Positions 44,513 through 55,960 of a stretch of 64,000 bases of DNA are shown here, piece by piece. The DNA comes from Larimichthys crocea (lineage: Eukaryota > Chordata > Actinopteri > Sciaenidae), in assembly GCF_000972845.2 (NCBI RefSeq), contig NC_040017.1, forward strand, positions 28,166,061 through 28,230,060, in the 5' to 3' direction. The notes beneath the pieces are model-generated. The model did not search any database, was not told where the DNA came from, and worked only from the letters and a program-made list of their open reading frames with translations. Each line of letters begins with the position of its first letter. Positions within the stretch are counted from its first letter, which is position 1. Position numbers and translations under genes: made by a program.

Positions 44513-44786
44513 CAGGTTTCTGCACAGCCAATCATCATCCAGGTCCCCAGCAGCCAATCATCATCCAGGTCCCCAGCAGCAGCTGATCTCACTGCCTAGT
44601 CCAGCAGCAGTCAGCCCAGCTCGGCGTCTGTCTTTCAGCCTTTTATTTCACCAAGCTCTCACCAACCACTAAAAGTCAGTCCCACATTTACTCTTGTCCG
44701 GCGGCTTCTTGCTCGCTCTCTCCTGGTGCTCTGAGCTCACAGTCCTGGCAGCCCGGCTAACAAGCTGAGCTAACAGCAGCTACAGT
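44513..44786 (-). mobile_element. Family A copy with duplicated 3' tail
   Basis: In reverse it reads CTGTAGCTGCTGTTAGCTCA, TTGTTAGCCGGGCTGCCAGG, GTGAGCTCAGAGCACCAGG, then directly AGAGAGCGAGCAAGAAGCCG, GGACAAGAGTAAATGTGGG and the 3' half. The middle (trinucleotide run and MAEEK start) is deleted. At its 3' end a 26-bp block (CAGCCAATCATCATCCAGGT plus CCCCAG on the plus strand) is present twice; the 17-kb copy has it once. The antisense ORFs here include the phrase GTSQTRRPGFRQS from the adjacent minisatellite unit. Confidence 0.85.
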
Positions 44787-46416
44787 TTGGTTGGAAAAGT
44801 TGAAAAACGGTGCTGTGGCTTATGAAACTATAATTCTGAGCATGGCAACACGTGTCATGCAGTTGACGGTCACTTCCCGTCCTTGAGTCTCTAAAAACAT
44901 GACCTCGAGGCAGATTTGATTCACTTGGGTCTTTTTCTGTGTACGATACATAAACCTGCTCCATGGATGTCTTCATGACTGCCTTTGTTTGTTCGGTGGT
45001 CGTGTATCGGCCTCCTACGGAGCGAGGACACATCTATTTGCCAACAAAAGACAAGCGTATCAAGGACATATCTGCAGCCTCTTAAAGCAGAGATGAGGAC
45101 ACTGTGACTGCAGCAGCTGTAAAACAGAGCAGGGCATCAGCTCGGCTCCTCGGCAATAACAATGCTTTTATAGGCAATGAAAACTAACAGTGGATGGCTT
45201 CTGATAGTGTTTGGGTGGTTCCATCAGAGGATAATAGTCTTTACGGGCTCTTGGATGTGCACAAGGTTGGGAATGTAAAGACTTCTTGGCTCATTTGTCG
45301 CTGCTGTGTCACTATTCTTTAAAAAGGTACATTAATGAGCACTTTAGAGACTTCAGCGTATTGTTTTACTGATCAGGGTGCCACAGGGAAGACAGTATGG
45401 CTGCTCATATTAGATCAGATTAAATTTAAATGCATCGTCATTACGCGAGAACTGAGACAATGAAATGCAGTTAAGCATCTAATCAGAAGTGCAAAAAGCA
45501 GCTAAGTGCAGAGTCGTGTATATATACAGTATGTAGGGGTAATGAATGGAATAAACAGGACGGGGAAGATATGAACACGCTTATACGGTATGAAGATGAG
45601 ACGAAGAAGCTGCTCCTACAATACAGCAGTACCGTCAATGTTGTGTCAGAATCTGAGGAGACAAGTGGACCTTCTGGTTCTGCTTTGAATCCTTTGGTTT
45701 TCCTGAATGGGCTCCTTGTGGTTCTGGTGTTATAGTGAACAGATTCGGTGCAAACTGTTTATTTGATCGGTGGATTAGCAGGTTCTTTGAAATAGTGATG
45801 AGGAGGTGGAGGATGATGAAGAGGCTGAAACGCCACCAGGTGCTGGAGCCAACTCATCATGGTAATCTATCTATCCGTCTGTCAATCCATCCATCTCTGT
45901 CTGATGAAGGGTTTCATCCCTCCGTTCTCGTCCTGTATAATGTATCACAGGCCTCATTTCTTCACACTCTGATTGCCTTTCAGTCTGTAAACAGTTTGGA
46001 TGCAGAAGGACTGAGTCTGCTCCCCAGAGAGGAGCAGCGCATTCAGACAATATCCACAAACAGCAATTTGACTTTCCGATTGCTCAGTTCACTAAATCAG
46101 CATCCTCGTTGCTGACTGAATGAGTTTTCAGCTGCGTTGAAGACGCGTCCCAGAGCATCCTCCCTTTGTCGCACTCGGCCATTGTTGAGGATTCCTATGG
46201 GGCTCCAGGATTAAGAGAACACTGTCAAACTTTACATTTATATCAACAAAACATCTTTCAAATGACAAACACTGAGAGAAATAGGATGCTGATTCCTGTC
46301 CTGGCATGATTCAGTTTATGAAAAGTTGAAGTCTGTTTCCTTCAATGCTGGACATTCACAACACATCTCACAGCATCAGTTGGTGTCAACATTTGTATTA
46401 TTTGTATAATCTCAAT
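44787..46416. other. No recognised gene
   Basis: A 126-codon plus-strand ORF (45735-46115) has no recognisable domain. Nothing else is supported. Confidence 0.45.
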
Positions 46417-46660
46417 CGGTCAGCAGGGGGCGACTCCACTGAAGAAGCGTGTTTGTATTGACTCAGTTCTTTTCATTTGATTTGTTGGCTCAGTAAACAG
46501 TTTCCTCGTGAGTTTATGGTCTCAGTCTTTAGTTTCAAGTCTTCTTCCACACAGCATGATGTTCATTTAGTAAATGATGGTCCCATTTAGAGGAAAACAG
46601 ACCATAAAGCAGCTAAAACAGGGTGTGGACAGATAGGATGCCATGGAGATAAACCAGTCA
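46417..46660 (+). mobile_element. Family E copy
   Basis: TCAGCAGGGGGCGACTCCAC, CTCAGTAAACAGTTTCCTCG, TGAGTTTATGGTCTCAGTC, TTTCAAGTCTTCTTCCACAC, AGCATGATGTTCATTTAGTA and ATGGTCCCATTTAGAG follow the order of an abundant teleost repeat as I recall it. It is longer and better preserved than the 28.4-kb copy. Confidence 0.7.
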
Positions 46661-47029
46661 GTGTAATGACGGGGTTACTGATACTCGATATATATTTGAT
46701 ATCTCGTATAGTAACACATTAAATTGGCTAATTGAACAACTAATGATGTTGAAGCAAGTAAATCCAAGCAAATGAATTATGTAAATTAAACTGAGTTAAA
46801 CGCCAAACTCTCTCCTCCTGTGGTGTTGCACCAAGAGAGTTTCCCTGTGGACCTGAGGAAGTTTTGAGATTCATGTGTTCTATTTGGATATTTGGATGTT
46901 CATCAGGGTTAACAAGTAAACAGGTGTTATGTAAATAATGTTTGTTTATTTATGATTGTAAATATGAGAACCTGCAAAAATGTTATAATGTAATTAGTCA
47001 TGTGACTAGTGAGGTGTATGTAAGGAAGA
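46661..47029. other. No recognised feature
   Basis: AT-rich unique-looking DNA. Confidence 0.5.
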
Positions 47030-47190
47030 CAGGAACTTGATTGGTTGTTTGGTTTGTTCGTTGAGTTGGCGATGGCATTGGTTGTTGAGTATTGTGAGCT
47101 GATTTGAGTTGGTCGGTTGGTTGAGTTGGTTCATTGAGTTGGTCAGTCAGTTGGTTGGTTTGTTGGTTAAGTTGGCGATGGGATTGCAAG
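47030..47190. repeat. GGTTGGTTGAGTT-type degenerate simple repeat
   Basis: Repeats of TTGGTTG and GAGTTGG with GGCGATGG(C/G)ATTG appearing twice (about 47065 and 47173, 108 bp apart). The plus strand is poor in C. Confidence 0.8.
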
Positions 47191-48639
47191 TGGATCTTGT
47201 ACCTTGTACAACAAACGCTCTTGTCTTTGCTACGTGGGAAAAGTGTTTCATCCCATTTTGTAATCTCCTATCTACTTAGGCAACTCATCACCCATCAGCT
47301 CCACGCTCTCGTCCAAATATTTATCATATTCGGCTCCAAAAACTCAAGATGGCAACATCCATAATGCCAAAAACCAAAGGGTGATGACATGGTGGGTTTA
47401 CACTTGGCTCCTGACTCTTACCTTTATTTTACCTTCAAGGTTCACAAATCAATTTTTCATTTTGTATTAAAAAGACAAGAAACTGCTGTTAAATTGATTT
47501 GAATACTGGAAATGGGAAAATACATGTGAAGTTTGTCTCCAACCATCAGAGGTGAAAATCGCAGCATGAAAACATTCATTTCAACAGCGGTGACTTCTGG
47601 GAATTATCCCATTTTATGCCACATTGTTTTACAGAAACTTTGAGACTGAGACTCTTTCTGTGCTGACATGAAAGTTGGAAAAGTTTCTTTACAAGCAGCT
47701 TCTTTTCTTTTAAAAAGTGTTGATTAGTTTTCAGATTTGCTCCAGGAATAACTGAGTGTGTGTGATGCATTTTGCTTTGCGTTCTTTTGTTTTCTTGGTT
47801 CTCGTCATTTCAGATGTTTTTCTTCACAACATCATGTTACACATTAGAGAAACATCTTTGCTGTGAAGCTTTAGAGGATTTCGTTTGCCGATATGAGGTC
47901 CCCGTGTTGAACAATGGTGATGAGTAGGCACAGCGAACAAAAGCCTCTCAGCCTGTGACAGATTTTAGCTGGCTGCTAATGGGAACCAGCGCTCAGAGAC
48001 CCAAAGAAAGCGATCATCTCCGCTCGCTTAGAACAGAAACCACAGGGGACGGATAAACGAATGAATCGCAGAGAAGCGGTAGAGTTAATAAATGCAGTGG
48101 AGACAATAAATTTATGCAGTCTGTTAATAGGGCAGGTATTGTATTCTCCTGGTTTTGATTTCACAGCTCTTGGAAGAACAATAGAGCAGCAAGACTATTT
48201 TTTATCAAGATGTATTTCCCCCTTTCCTCAAAATGTTCTCCATCTCTACGTCTTCACGGCACATTCATCTGTTAAGAAGTCGTGTACGGAGATGTAGAGG
48301 AAGATGTGAAGCAGCAGTGATTATTTTTACTCCACATTTCTCAACTCTTCCGCCGTGCAGAGGGTCGGAGATGAATGTTGAAAAGACTAAAGACAGGATG
48401 TAGAGTCTGAGACATGATTGGCCACCAGATCAAAAACTAAATTCACAAACTAAATCATGAAAAATAAGTTTTCCTACTGCATCTGAAGAACTGCAGAGAA
48501 CCAGCAACAAAAGGCACAATTGTTGTGTGATGACACAAAAAACGCGAAAAAGTCTTTGTGTTTTTCAACTCCACGATGATCTTTTGTCTGGAAACGTTTG
48601 AAGACGTTTCAATTTCTGCTGTGAAGTTGGACATTTAAA
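47191..48639. other. No recognised gene
   Basis: Unique-looking DNA with only short ORFs. Confidence 0.5.
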
Positions 48640-48770
48640 CATGGGGACTTATGGAGACTGACTCACTTCTGGAGCCAGCCTCAAGTGGACGACAAGAGGA
48701 ACTGCAGTTTTTGGTACTTCCTGTGTTGGCTTCAATTTACAGCCACAGAGGTTGATGTTTGGGGTCGGCA
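48640..48770 (+). mobile_element. Family E-related fragment
   Basis: CTTCTGGAGCCAGCCTCAAG, then GAGGAACTGCAGTTTTTGGT and ACTTCCTGTGTTGGCTTCAA, match, from memory, the other half of the abundant teleost repeat represented by family E. There is no target duplication. Confidence 0.5.
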
Positions 48771-49736
48771 TGGGGGCAGCAACACAACATATTTGAGCCA
48801 CGTAAAAACAGTAAACCCGTAAAAAAAAGAAAATCAGTATTAGTTTGAATATACCCAATATGCAGAATATTTTCTTTACCTGCCTTCAGCCTGTTCCCAT
48901 CACAAACTTACATTGCTCTCTCCAAAGCCACCAGACATCAATAATAAAAACCCAGATTTTACCTTGCAAGGCACAGGAGCTGCTGGTCTACTGCTCCATC
49001 AATCAGTTTTAAATTGGAAAGGTAAAGAGGTGAAAACAGTGTAAATATGTCGTGTACACTGATATTGATTTTATAGTTTGACATTTTTTCAGGTGGTTCA
49101 ATAGTCAGTAGTTCTTGGACTGTCAGAAAGACTGAACAGAGTTTTGACTGGAACTGCAGATAAATTTGGGCGACAGTCATGAACACGGTTCAAAATCTGC
49201 TCACGTTCACAGGAAGTTTTCTAAAGTTGACAAGCCTCCGGTTGTTTTTTGTGATTTCTGGAGAAGCATCTCGTGTTCTTTGCTCTCTGATCCTGTGTTA
49301 CACCCTGCAGGGAAATTCTCTTTTATCTTTGCCTCTCCACAGCTCGGTCAGAGTTCAGCCGCTGAACAGCCGCCCTGCATTCTCAGAGATTCACACCCAG
49401 ATTCAATAAAGGTTTGCAGAGGGACGAGCGCTCGCTTTGTCCCCAAAATAACAACAGATCAGTCGGGCGTGCTCGGGAATAACTGACAGACAAAGAACAA
49501 CAAGCGTCTGGACTGTTTCATGGACGAATGTAAGCCTGCATTACATATGTTCATATCTTTTTTTCACCATGTACAGTAGTGACATAACGTATTTTAAGGG
49601 CATATAAATATACTGTAATGAAATCAACATTTTTTATTCACAGTTTAGTTGAGTTGTTTTACATAGAGTAGTTTCAATAGAACAGATCACATAGTTTGAA
49701 TATAGTTTTTAAGAAATGTGAAATTTGAAGTATTTT
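48771..49736. other. No recognised gene
   Basis: A 106-codon ORF (49166-49486) overlaps another in a different frame and neither is recognisable. Confidence 0.45.
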
Positions 49737-50092
49737 GCTGCCAACTGTAGCTGCTGTTACGTAATGTTAGCTCAGTTTGTTAGCCAGGCTGCCAGGACTG
49801 TGAGCTCAGAGTGTTAGTGTTTGTACCACAGCCGGTATGGACCACCGGAAGGAAGAAGAAGAAGAAGAAGAAGAAGAAGATGTTTACAGGCTCAGCAGCT
49901 TCTATGGACATGATGGCAGAGGAGAAGAGAGTGAAGAGGACGCTGACGGAGGAAGCTAAGAAGAGAAAAGGAGAGAGTGAGCGAGCAAGAAGCCGCCGGA
50001 CAAGAGTAAATGTGGGACTGACTTTTAGTGGTTGGTGAGAGCTTGGTGAAATAAAAGGCTGAAAGACAGACGCCGAGCTGGGCTGACTGCTG
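49737..50092 (+). mobile_element. Family A reference copy, with pseudo-ORF
   Basis: This is the most complete copy. Order: CTGCCAACTGTAGCTGCTGT; TTAGCTCAGTTTGTTAGCC; GTGAGCTCAGAG; GTTAGTGTTTGTACCACAGC; a (GAA)n run (49853-49880); ATGATGGCAGAGGAGAAGAG from 49909. The frame encodes MAEEKRVKRTLTEEAKKRKG, a basic GESERARSRR stretch, TRVNVGLTFSGW, a TGA stop (50036), ELGEIKG, TGA, KTDAELG, TGA. TRVNxGxxFxxW then ExK..K(T)DAEL resembles a motif I recall from predicted teleost proteins linked to mobile elements. Family assignment is a recollection, not a search. Confidence 0.85.
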
Positions 50093-51106
50093 TCGTGAGT
50101 CATATTAGCTGCTGCTGCACAGTCAGCTCATTTTGAGTTACGTTAAATTGTACCTTGAGCAAATGAAGTAGAAAGACCTCAGTTGTCCTCAGCGTCTTGC
50201 TCAAGGACACGGGCAGCTGTTGTGCTTGGCTGAGGTTTCCAGCTGAATGACATCCCCATCGCCGCACATAACATCACAACAGAACAACAACCTCGTCCAC
50301 AGAACAACAACACAGTTTCCTCCGAGATTATATTTTCCTTTCATGTGAACACAAGTCCCATTTGCTTTCTGTTTTTTCTGCCGATTCATTCTTCCTCAAC
50401 CTTGTGTACGTTACATAAGTGAGCGGTGACAGATTCGGTGTCTCTGCGGAGAGGAAACGTCTCTGAGCTGCAGGTTTAGTTACAAGCTCGCAGACGGCTG
50501 CTTTCATGAACGGACAGCTCTTCTGTTTAATGAGTCTGTTCGGCTGACAGGAACACTCACTTCCTCTTGGAGCTGCAGCTCGGTTTGAGCACCAAGTCAC
50601 AGTTCACAGAGCGCAGACAGGAAAGGAAAGGAGACGTCCAGCTTGTGAAGAGTTAAACACCTACAGGGAGCTAGACATGGCAGGGGAATGACAGGATTTC
50701 CCAAGGCACAAGCAGAGCAAGGCAGAACCCATAAAAAAGGCTGTAGTCTTGTTACCTTGTGACGGAGTCATGTGGCTCTGAGAGGATGAATCTGTCTTTC
50801 AGACAGCAGAAGTTGATTGGATGACAAGAAGCAGATAGTGAGGTGTTAATCAGGTGAGCGGTAAACTAGGTTACCTGGAAGGGAGGAGATAAAAACCCAT
50901 GATCATGACAGAAGGGTTACTTACTCATTTTATCTCGTGTTTGAATAAATGTGACTTTAATCCATCTTCCTACAGCAGTAAGCCCCAAACTAAACAGACA
51001 TTACTGTGGTTTAATTCAATATTCAAACTGAAATAACTCGGTAATAATCAGGTTGCTGAAGCTCAATCCTGAACTGAGTCGACTCACATGAGGTTAGGGT
51101 GAGTCA
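50093..51106. other. No recognised gene; contains a SINE scrap
   Basis: Apart from 50185-50230, nothing is recognised. The short antisense ORFs are unassigned. Confidence 0.45.
50185..50230 (-). mobile_element. Possible SINE body fragment
   Basis: In reverse, GTGTCCTTGAGCAAGACGCT followed by GAGG matches the SINE body at 34693-34716 (GTGTCCTTGGGCAAGATGCT, GAAC). Confidence 0.45.
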
Positions 51107-51260
51107 ACGACCCACAGGTGACCTTAACGACCCACAGGTGTCCTTGACGACCCACAGGTGTCCTTGACGACCCACTGGTAACCTTGACGACCCACGGGTG
51201 ACCATAACGACCCACAGGTGACCTTAACGACCCACAGGTGTCCTTGACGACCCACAGGTG
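51107..51260. repeat. 20-bp minisatellite
   Basis: Units of GACCCACAGGTGACCTTAAC or GACCCACAGGTGTCCTTGAC begin every 20 bp from 51109 to about 51249, close to eight copies. Two versions alternate in blocks, and one unit each has CTGGTAACC and CGGGTGACC variants. Confidence 0.95.
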
Positions 51261-51306
51261 GGAGGGGTGTGTTCATAACTCATAACATAATAAAGGTGTC
51301 AGTGAC

Positions 51307-51360
51307 CAGTCAGAACTGAAGAAGCCTTTTTGGTGAGAGGCGAAACTAACTTTGAGAAAC
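51307..51360. mobile_element. Family C-related fragment
   Basis: GTCAGAACTGAAGAAGCCTT followed by TTGGTGAGAGGCGAAAC is the complementary form of the GAGGTGAAACATCTTCA/CTTCTTC module seen at 11586-11766 and 20515-20655. I recall it as frequent in fish repeats. Confidence 0.5.
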
Positions 51361-51906
51361 TACGAGTTCGGTTGGCCGCGATACAGAAGAACCTTTCAAA
51401 TGTTTGTTGAATGGAGTTTGGAACGCTCCCTCTCCTTTTCCGTCCGGTCTCTGTATAAATATCTAAATATGAAGCAGCATCATGGAGGCTACAGGTGGAG
51501 GTTACATCCCCTCGCTGCTGCAAACAGGCTAAGAAGCGAGAGTGCAGATGAAATTAAACTTAATAACTCAAGTGGACGTTTGAGGAAGGTTGCAGAGAAC
51601 TCATAATTTCCGAGTCACATGATCTGGATTTAATGCTTGTGTCTCTGTTGGCAGTTGCTCGTCTCTGGCGGTGTATGGAGAGTCTTTGTTGCCGTGCAGT
51701 AATCTCTTCAAGCAGAATGATAAATCCATCTTTAGTGGGTTGGGATTGGTTCGGCCTCTCTCTCTCTCTTTTAACTCCAACTGTGTGCAACTTTTTAATA
51801 ATCGGCATTAAAGCAAAGACCAATATTGGCGGTCTCCATTAAATCCCCTTTATATCCTCCCAGAGTGCCTCGTGATTTGTTTGACGATAGGTTGGAGGTG
51901 AAGGCG

Positions 51907-51908
<2 letters not shown>
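51361..51908. other. No recognised gene
   Basis: Unique-looking DNA. Overlapping ORFs on both strands at 51560-51842 are unassigned. Confidence 0.45.

Positions 51909-51948
<40 letters not shown>
51909..51948. repeat. (TG)n microsatellite
   Basis: About 19 TG units ending in GCGCGC. Confidence 0.95.
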
Positions 51949-51952
<4 letters not shown>

Positions 51953-52784
51953 CTGTTTACACGTGTGTGTTTGCTGTTGTGTGTTAGCGTGTTAATCCGT
52001 CAGTGGAAGGTCGGGCCCTCCGGGTTTCCTCATTGTTGTTCAAGTGCGAACTTTTCCTCTCCGTCAGCACAAACAAACACAAACAGAGAGAGAGGTGCAT
52101 GCTGGTCGCTCCAGGCCAGCAACAACACCTGGACTGATGCATCCAGCTGGATTCACCTCAGCTCTGCAGCCGACAGCTCGCTGTCACTCTCTATTCTTAT
52201 CTGCCAGACTTCTTCTTCTTCTGCAGCACAACAAAGATGAACATATTTCTAAAGGATCAAACATTCACTGCTGTTAGAAACTGAATGCACAACCATTATC
52301 CAACCAATAACTAACAGTCAGACAACCTTATCATACTTAACTGTTACCTCATGTTTCTGTAACGCTGACAGAACGTTCCAAAAATAAACACATTAGCAGT
52401 TTAAACTAAAGCTCCCTGCACTGAAATCTGAGCGAACAGTTCATTACGTGTCCGTAGAAACACGAGATAAAGGACGCGACAAAGAAACTGTGTCTGTGCA
52501 AACTTTACGTTTTGGATCGTGTCGCCTCAACAACACAAGAAGTTTCTTCCAGCGTTACATGGTGAGATGTAATGTCAACAGTTTGATTTTATCATGCTTA
52601 CGTTACATTTATAACATGGATCAGTCGTAGTATGTCAGTCATATAAACTTTCCTGTCATCACTGAGAGCGACGGAATATATTGTGGATAAATTTAATACA
52701 TGGTTGATAAAGATGAATGAGTCCTTGACTTCATGTTTCATAATTAATGTTAAATAGGTGTGCTGTTATGTAGAAACTGGTATA
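51949..52784. other. No recognised gene
   Basis: The first 300 bases are GC-richer, with an ORF at 51911-52240 that starts in the TG array. Nothing is recognised. Confidence 0.45.
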
Positions 52785-53293
52785 CAGTGGTCCCTCGTTT
52801 ATCGCGGGGGATACGTTCTAAAAATAACCCGCAATAAACGAAATCCGCGAAGTAAGTTTTACAATTATTATCCATGTTTTAAGGCGGTAAAACCCCTAAC
52901 CACACACTTTTATACACATTTCTCAGACAGGCATTAACATTTTCTCACATTTCTCTTATTTAAACACTCAAAGTTTAAACTTTCGCAGATTTAACAAAAA
53001 TAAGTACAATACTGTATTAGTAAATGAAACCAAAGATCAAAACCTGTTTTCAAGCCCAAACATTTTTAACAAATTAAATTTTAATGATCAATCTACGAGG
53101 TTTGACACGTAAGAAATTATTACCAGTAACTCACACGTATTTCACAGTTGCTCTGACGGTGCCAAACACAATGTGCGTTCATACTGTACAGTACACTGTA
53201 AAAAAAAAAAAAAAAGCATGCAAAATTACACACAAAAAATCCGTTAAACAGCGAGTCTGTGAAAAGTGAACTGCATCATAGCGAGGACGACTG
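52785..53293. mobile_element. pogo/Tigger-like MITE, 509 bp
   Basis: Begins CAGTGGTCCCTCGTTTATCG and ends, in reverse, CAGTCGTCCTCGCTATGATG. Both are flanked by TA (52783-52784 and 53294-53295), as expected for the Tc1/mariner superfamily target site. The CAGTGGTCCCTCG terminus is characteristic of pogo/Tigger-type elements. The subterminal regions also pair partly (AACCCGCAATAAACGAAATC near the left). The interior is AT-rich with an A15-type run near 53199-53215 and no transposase, so it is non-autonomous. Confidence 0.85.
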
Positions 53294-54293
53294 TATTTGC
53301 TTCTATGTTTGGTGTTTGTCATGATTACATCCATTGCATGCTCGCCCAGCTCCAGTTCTGGCACGACACCGCGGGCCCGAGGACCTCGGCTTCCTCTGTC
53401 GGCCACTCTGGGACGTGGATTTCTTAATTACAGCCTCTGTAAGCGTCATCTTTCAGGTTACTAATTGTGTACGTTCATGCTTCACGGACCCCTGGAGGCT
53501 TTGTAACCTTTCAAGGACACTCGTTAATCAAGCACACGTGAACGTACAGCTTCATGTATGTGCAGCTGATGAAGGAGCAGCTGCTCTGTGTACATGTGTA
53601 GTTTCATTTTAATATATTTACATCTAAAACATGTTTGAGTCTCTCTGATGCTACACCCTCCATCCTCCCTCTGTTAGCCTGGTTAGCGCCGTTAGCTCCT
53701 CCATCTTATTGTGCAGAGATCTTATGTTAACGTTAACGGTACCGTCTTCATCAGCTCTGCGATGGTGCCATGAGTCCGCCTTTAAAAACATCAACAGTCG
53801 GTGCTGCAGGTCTTCAGGGAGGCTGAACGCATATGAAAGTATTAATTAGCATTAATTATGTTATTTATGTACAAAGTAAAACATCAATATAATCAGCGAC
53901 ATGCATTCGTCTCACGAGTAAATAAATCTGCCGTGTTCTGAATGAAACGTGTTTTTAATGTTGGATTAACAGTTTGCTCTCTTCAAAGGAAACTAACATG
54001 TTTTCATGTCGGACTAATTACTGTAAGTTTGAGACTAAACGAGCTCAAAGAGCCTCAGCAGAGAGTTTAACTTCAGGAATATTTACAGTGTTTTGACACT
54101 TCGTGCTGAGAGTTAGTGTTTTATGAGGTGCTGCAGTAATCAGACATGTTTGGATTTTAATTTCAGATGTTTTATGGTGAAAAACGGCAGCCTGTTCCTC
54201 GTGTGCTCGTTAATGCCGCCGCCATGCAGGTACGATCAAACAAATGATGTATTTTTAACGAGGCGGGCAGACAGCTGATGAATAAACACTGTC
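53294..54293. other. No recognised gene
   Basis: Motif H lies at 53345-53370. A 92-codon ORF (53334-53612) overlaps it and is unassigned. Confidence 0.45.
53345..53370 (+). repeat. Motif H copy
   Basis: CCCAGCTCCAGTTCTGGCAC followed by GACACC, as in the copy at 4296-4320 inside family A. Confidence 0.6.
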
Positions 54294-54316
54294 AGTGTGT
54301 GTGTGTGTGTGTGTGT
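54294..54316. repeat. (TG)n microsatellite
   Basis: About 11 TG units. Confidence 0.9.
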
Positions 54317-54436
54317 TTTCGGGAGGTCGAGGGGTTCAAGCCGACGGAGCGAGAACAAAAACAAGGAGCGTTACCTGGTGCTGTGTGACACCTGTCAGCC
54401 ACCGTCCAGACACACAGCCAGACTGACCTTCAGCGA

Positions 54437-54471
<35 letters not shown>

Positions 54472-54488
54472 CGTGTGTGTGTGTGTGT
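54437..54488. repeat. Interrupted (TG)n microsatellite
   Basis: TG run with TATA and GC interruptions, in the same orientation as the array at 54294. Confidence 0.95.
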
Positions 54489-54749
54489 CGTGTTCGTTCA
54501 GCGTATGTTCAGTGTCCCACATACACAAAGACAGATGGACAGACAGGTGAACAGACGATGGAAATTTCCATGACAGATCGACACACAGACCAGTTTGTAG
54601 TCGACCTGAAGGACAAAACAGATTTTATTTTGGCGGGTTTCCACTCGGTTTCCTATGTGGATCTAAAAATGTCTCCGTCCACAAAGCGTCCCCGGGTTTC
54701 TTCTGGAAGTTGTCAGATTGTGTCGTGAGGGAGATCCTGACCATCATCA
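54489..54749. other. No recognised feature
   Basis: An ORF starting in the first TG array runs through to 54728 but shows nothing recognisable. Confidence 0.45.
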
Positions 54750-54935
54750 CATCATCACCATCAGTCAACAGAGGGACGTACCCGGCTGTTTTCTGGGTGT
54801 TCGACTGACCGGCTCGATGTGACTTTTAATAAATAAACATATAAACCGGACAATTTGAATGTTGATGATATTTGGTATCAAATTAGAGAGGAAGTTATGT
54901 TTTTAAAATGAAAACAACTTTTTATTGTTAATCAC
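54750..54935 (+). mobile_element. Family D copy
   Basis: CATCATCACCATCAGTCAAC, AGAGGGACGTACCCGGCTGT, TTTGGTATCAAATTAGAGAG, GAAGTTATG and TTTTAAAATGAAAACAACTT follow the block order of 21782-21985. Confidence 0.65.
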
Positions 54936-55784
54936 CAATATAGGCCCTGTTCTCTCTCTACAACTGGTTCCCAACCTGAGGGTCTGGACCCCCTCCAGGG
55001 GTCACCAGAGCTTCATAAGGACCACGAGGAATCGTTGACTTTAAGGGCCGTAACAAATGTACTTATGTATGATTATGACATATTGTAATTTTACATCAAA
55101 ACACTATACTTCAGTTCATCAGTGATTGAATAGATTTGATTTGGACTCAATGCATTTGATTAGTCATTAAGGTGGTCCACTTGAGAACACAATAACGCTC
55201 ATTAGATATATATATATTAATAACAGCTCCTGGAGCCACACGTTGAACGTCTAGAACCAACAAACAAAGATGAAATATAATTAATACAGTTTGATAATCA
55301 AAGCTAATGTAGGAGGCAGAGCACGATCCCAATAAGACCTCAGTCAGATAGGGAGGGACAGATATTCACAGCAATGATCAACCTTGGGTTATGTTAGTTG
55401 GTCTTCTTGTACTTGAGGACTTTGCTGAGACTCAACCCATTGGTTCCAACTGAAATCTTCGATATCGTCCCTGTTCATCGCTCTTCGTGACTGAAGTAGA
55501 TTTCGTAAACTTCGTCTGAACTCTTCGCTCATATTCACGACTCGGCTGGTGTAAAGAAAAGAGTCTCTTGTGTTTTTAGATCAAAATAACCTCGTCATCA
55601 GAGTTTGTACGAGGAACTCGCCGCTCAGTCCAACACATTTCAAACAGTGTTCAGTTTTTAAAAAGATGAGTGAACGTTTCACAGCATGGACTGGCTTTGT
55701 GTGCGTCCTTTACCTTCCTACACTTTGACAAAGAGCCTATAATGTGTCTTTGTTTATATCGCAGCAGCCAACAGGCGTCAGCAG
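54936..55784. other. No recognised gene
   Basis: Unique-looking DNA with a short TATATATATA run near 55207. Confidence 0.5.
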
Positions 55785-55960
55785 CATTTTTAATAAAGGG
55801 ACCCAGTGTGCCCATACCTTTTGATGAATAGCCTCATCCATACCTTTATTAAAAGCCCCGGTGTGTGCCTGTCTTTGATTAACAGCCTCATATTTGGACG
55901 TTGCTGTTCTTTTTAAAAGGCCCACTGTGTCCATACCTTTAACAACATGTCCACTGTTTG
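55785..55960. repeat. Degenerate ~60-bp tandem repeat, about 3 units
   Basis: TTTTAATAAAGGGACCCAGT, TTTATTAAAAGCCCCGGTGT and TTTTTAAAAGGCCCACTGTG start units near 55787, 55843 and 55910. Each is followed by a GCCCATACCTTT-like block, and the first two by an A(T/A)(A/C)AGCCTCAT block. An even weaker unit may precede them near 55725. Confidence 0.6.

Noticed and set aside
49853..49880. Poly-lysine coding run as evidence of a nuclear-targeting signal
   Set aside because: It is a (GAA)n trinucleotide run upstream of the better start at 49909 and varies between family A copies.
50036..50085. Selenocysteine recoding of the in-frame TGA codons in family A
   Set aside because: Several TGA codons fall at sites expected to hold ordinary residues, no SECIS-like structure was seen, and the copies are dispersed repeats.
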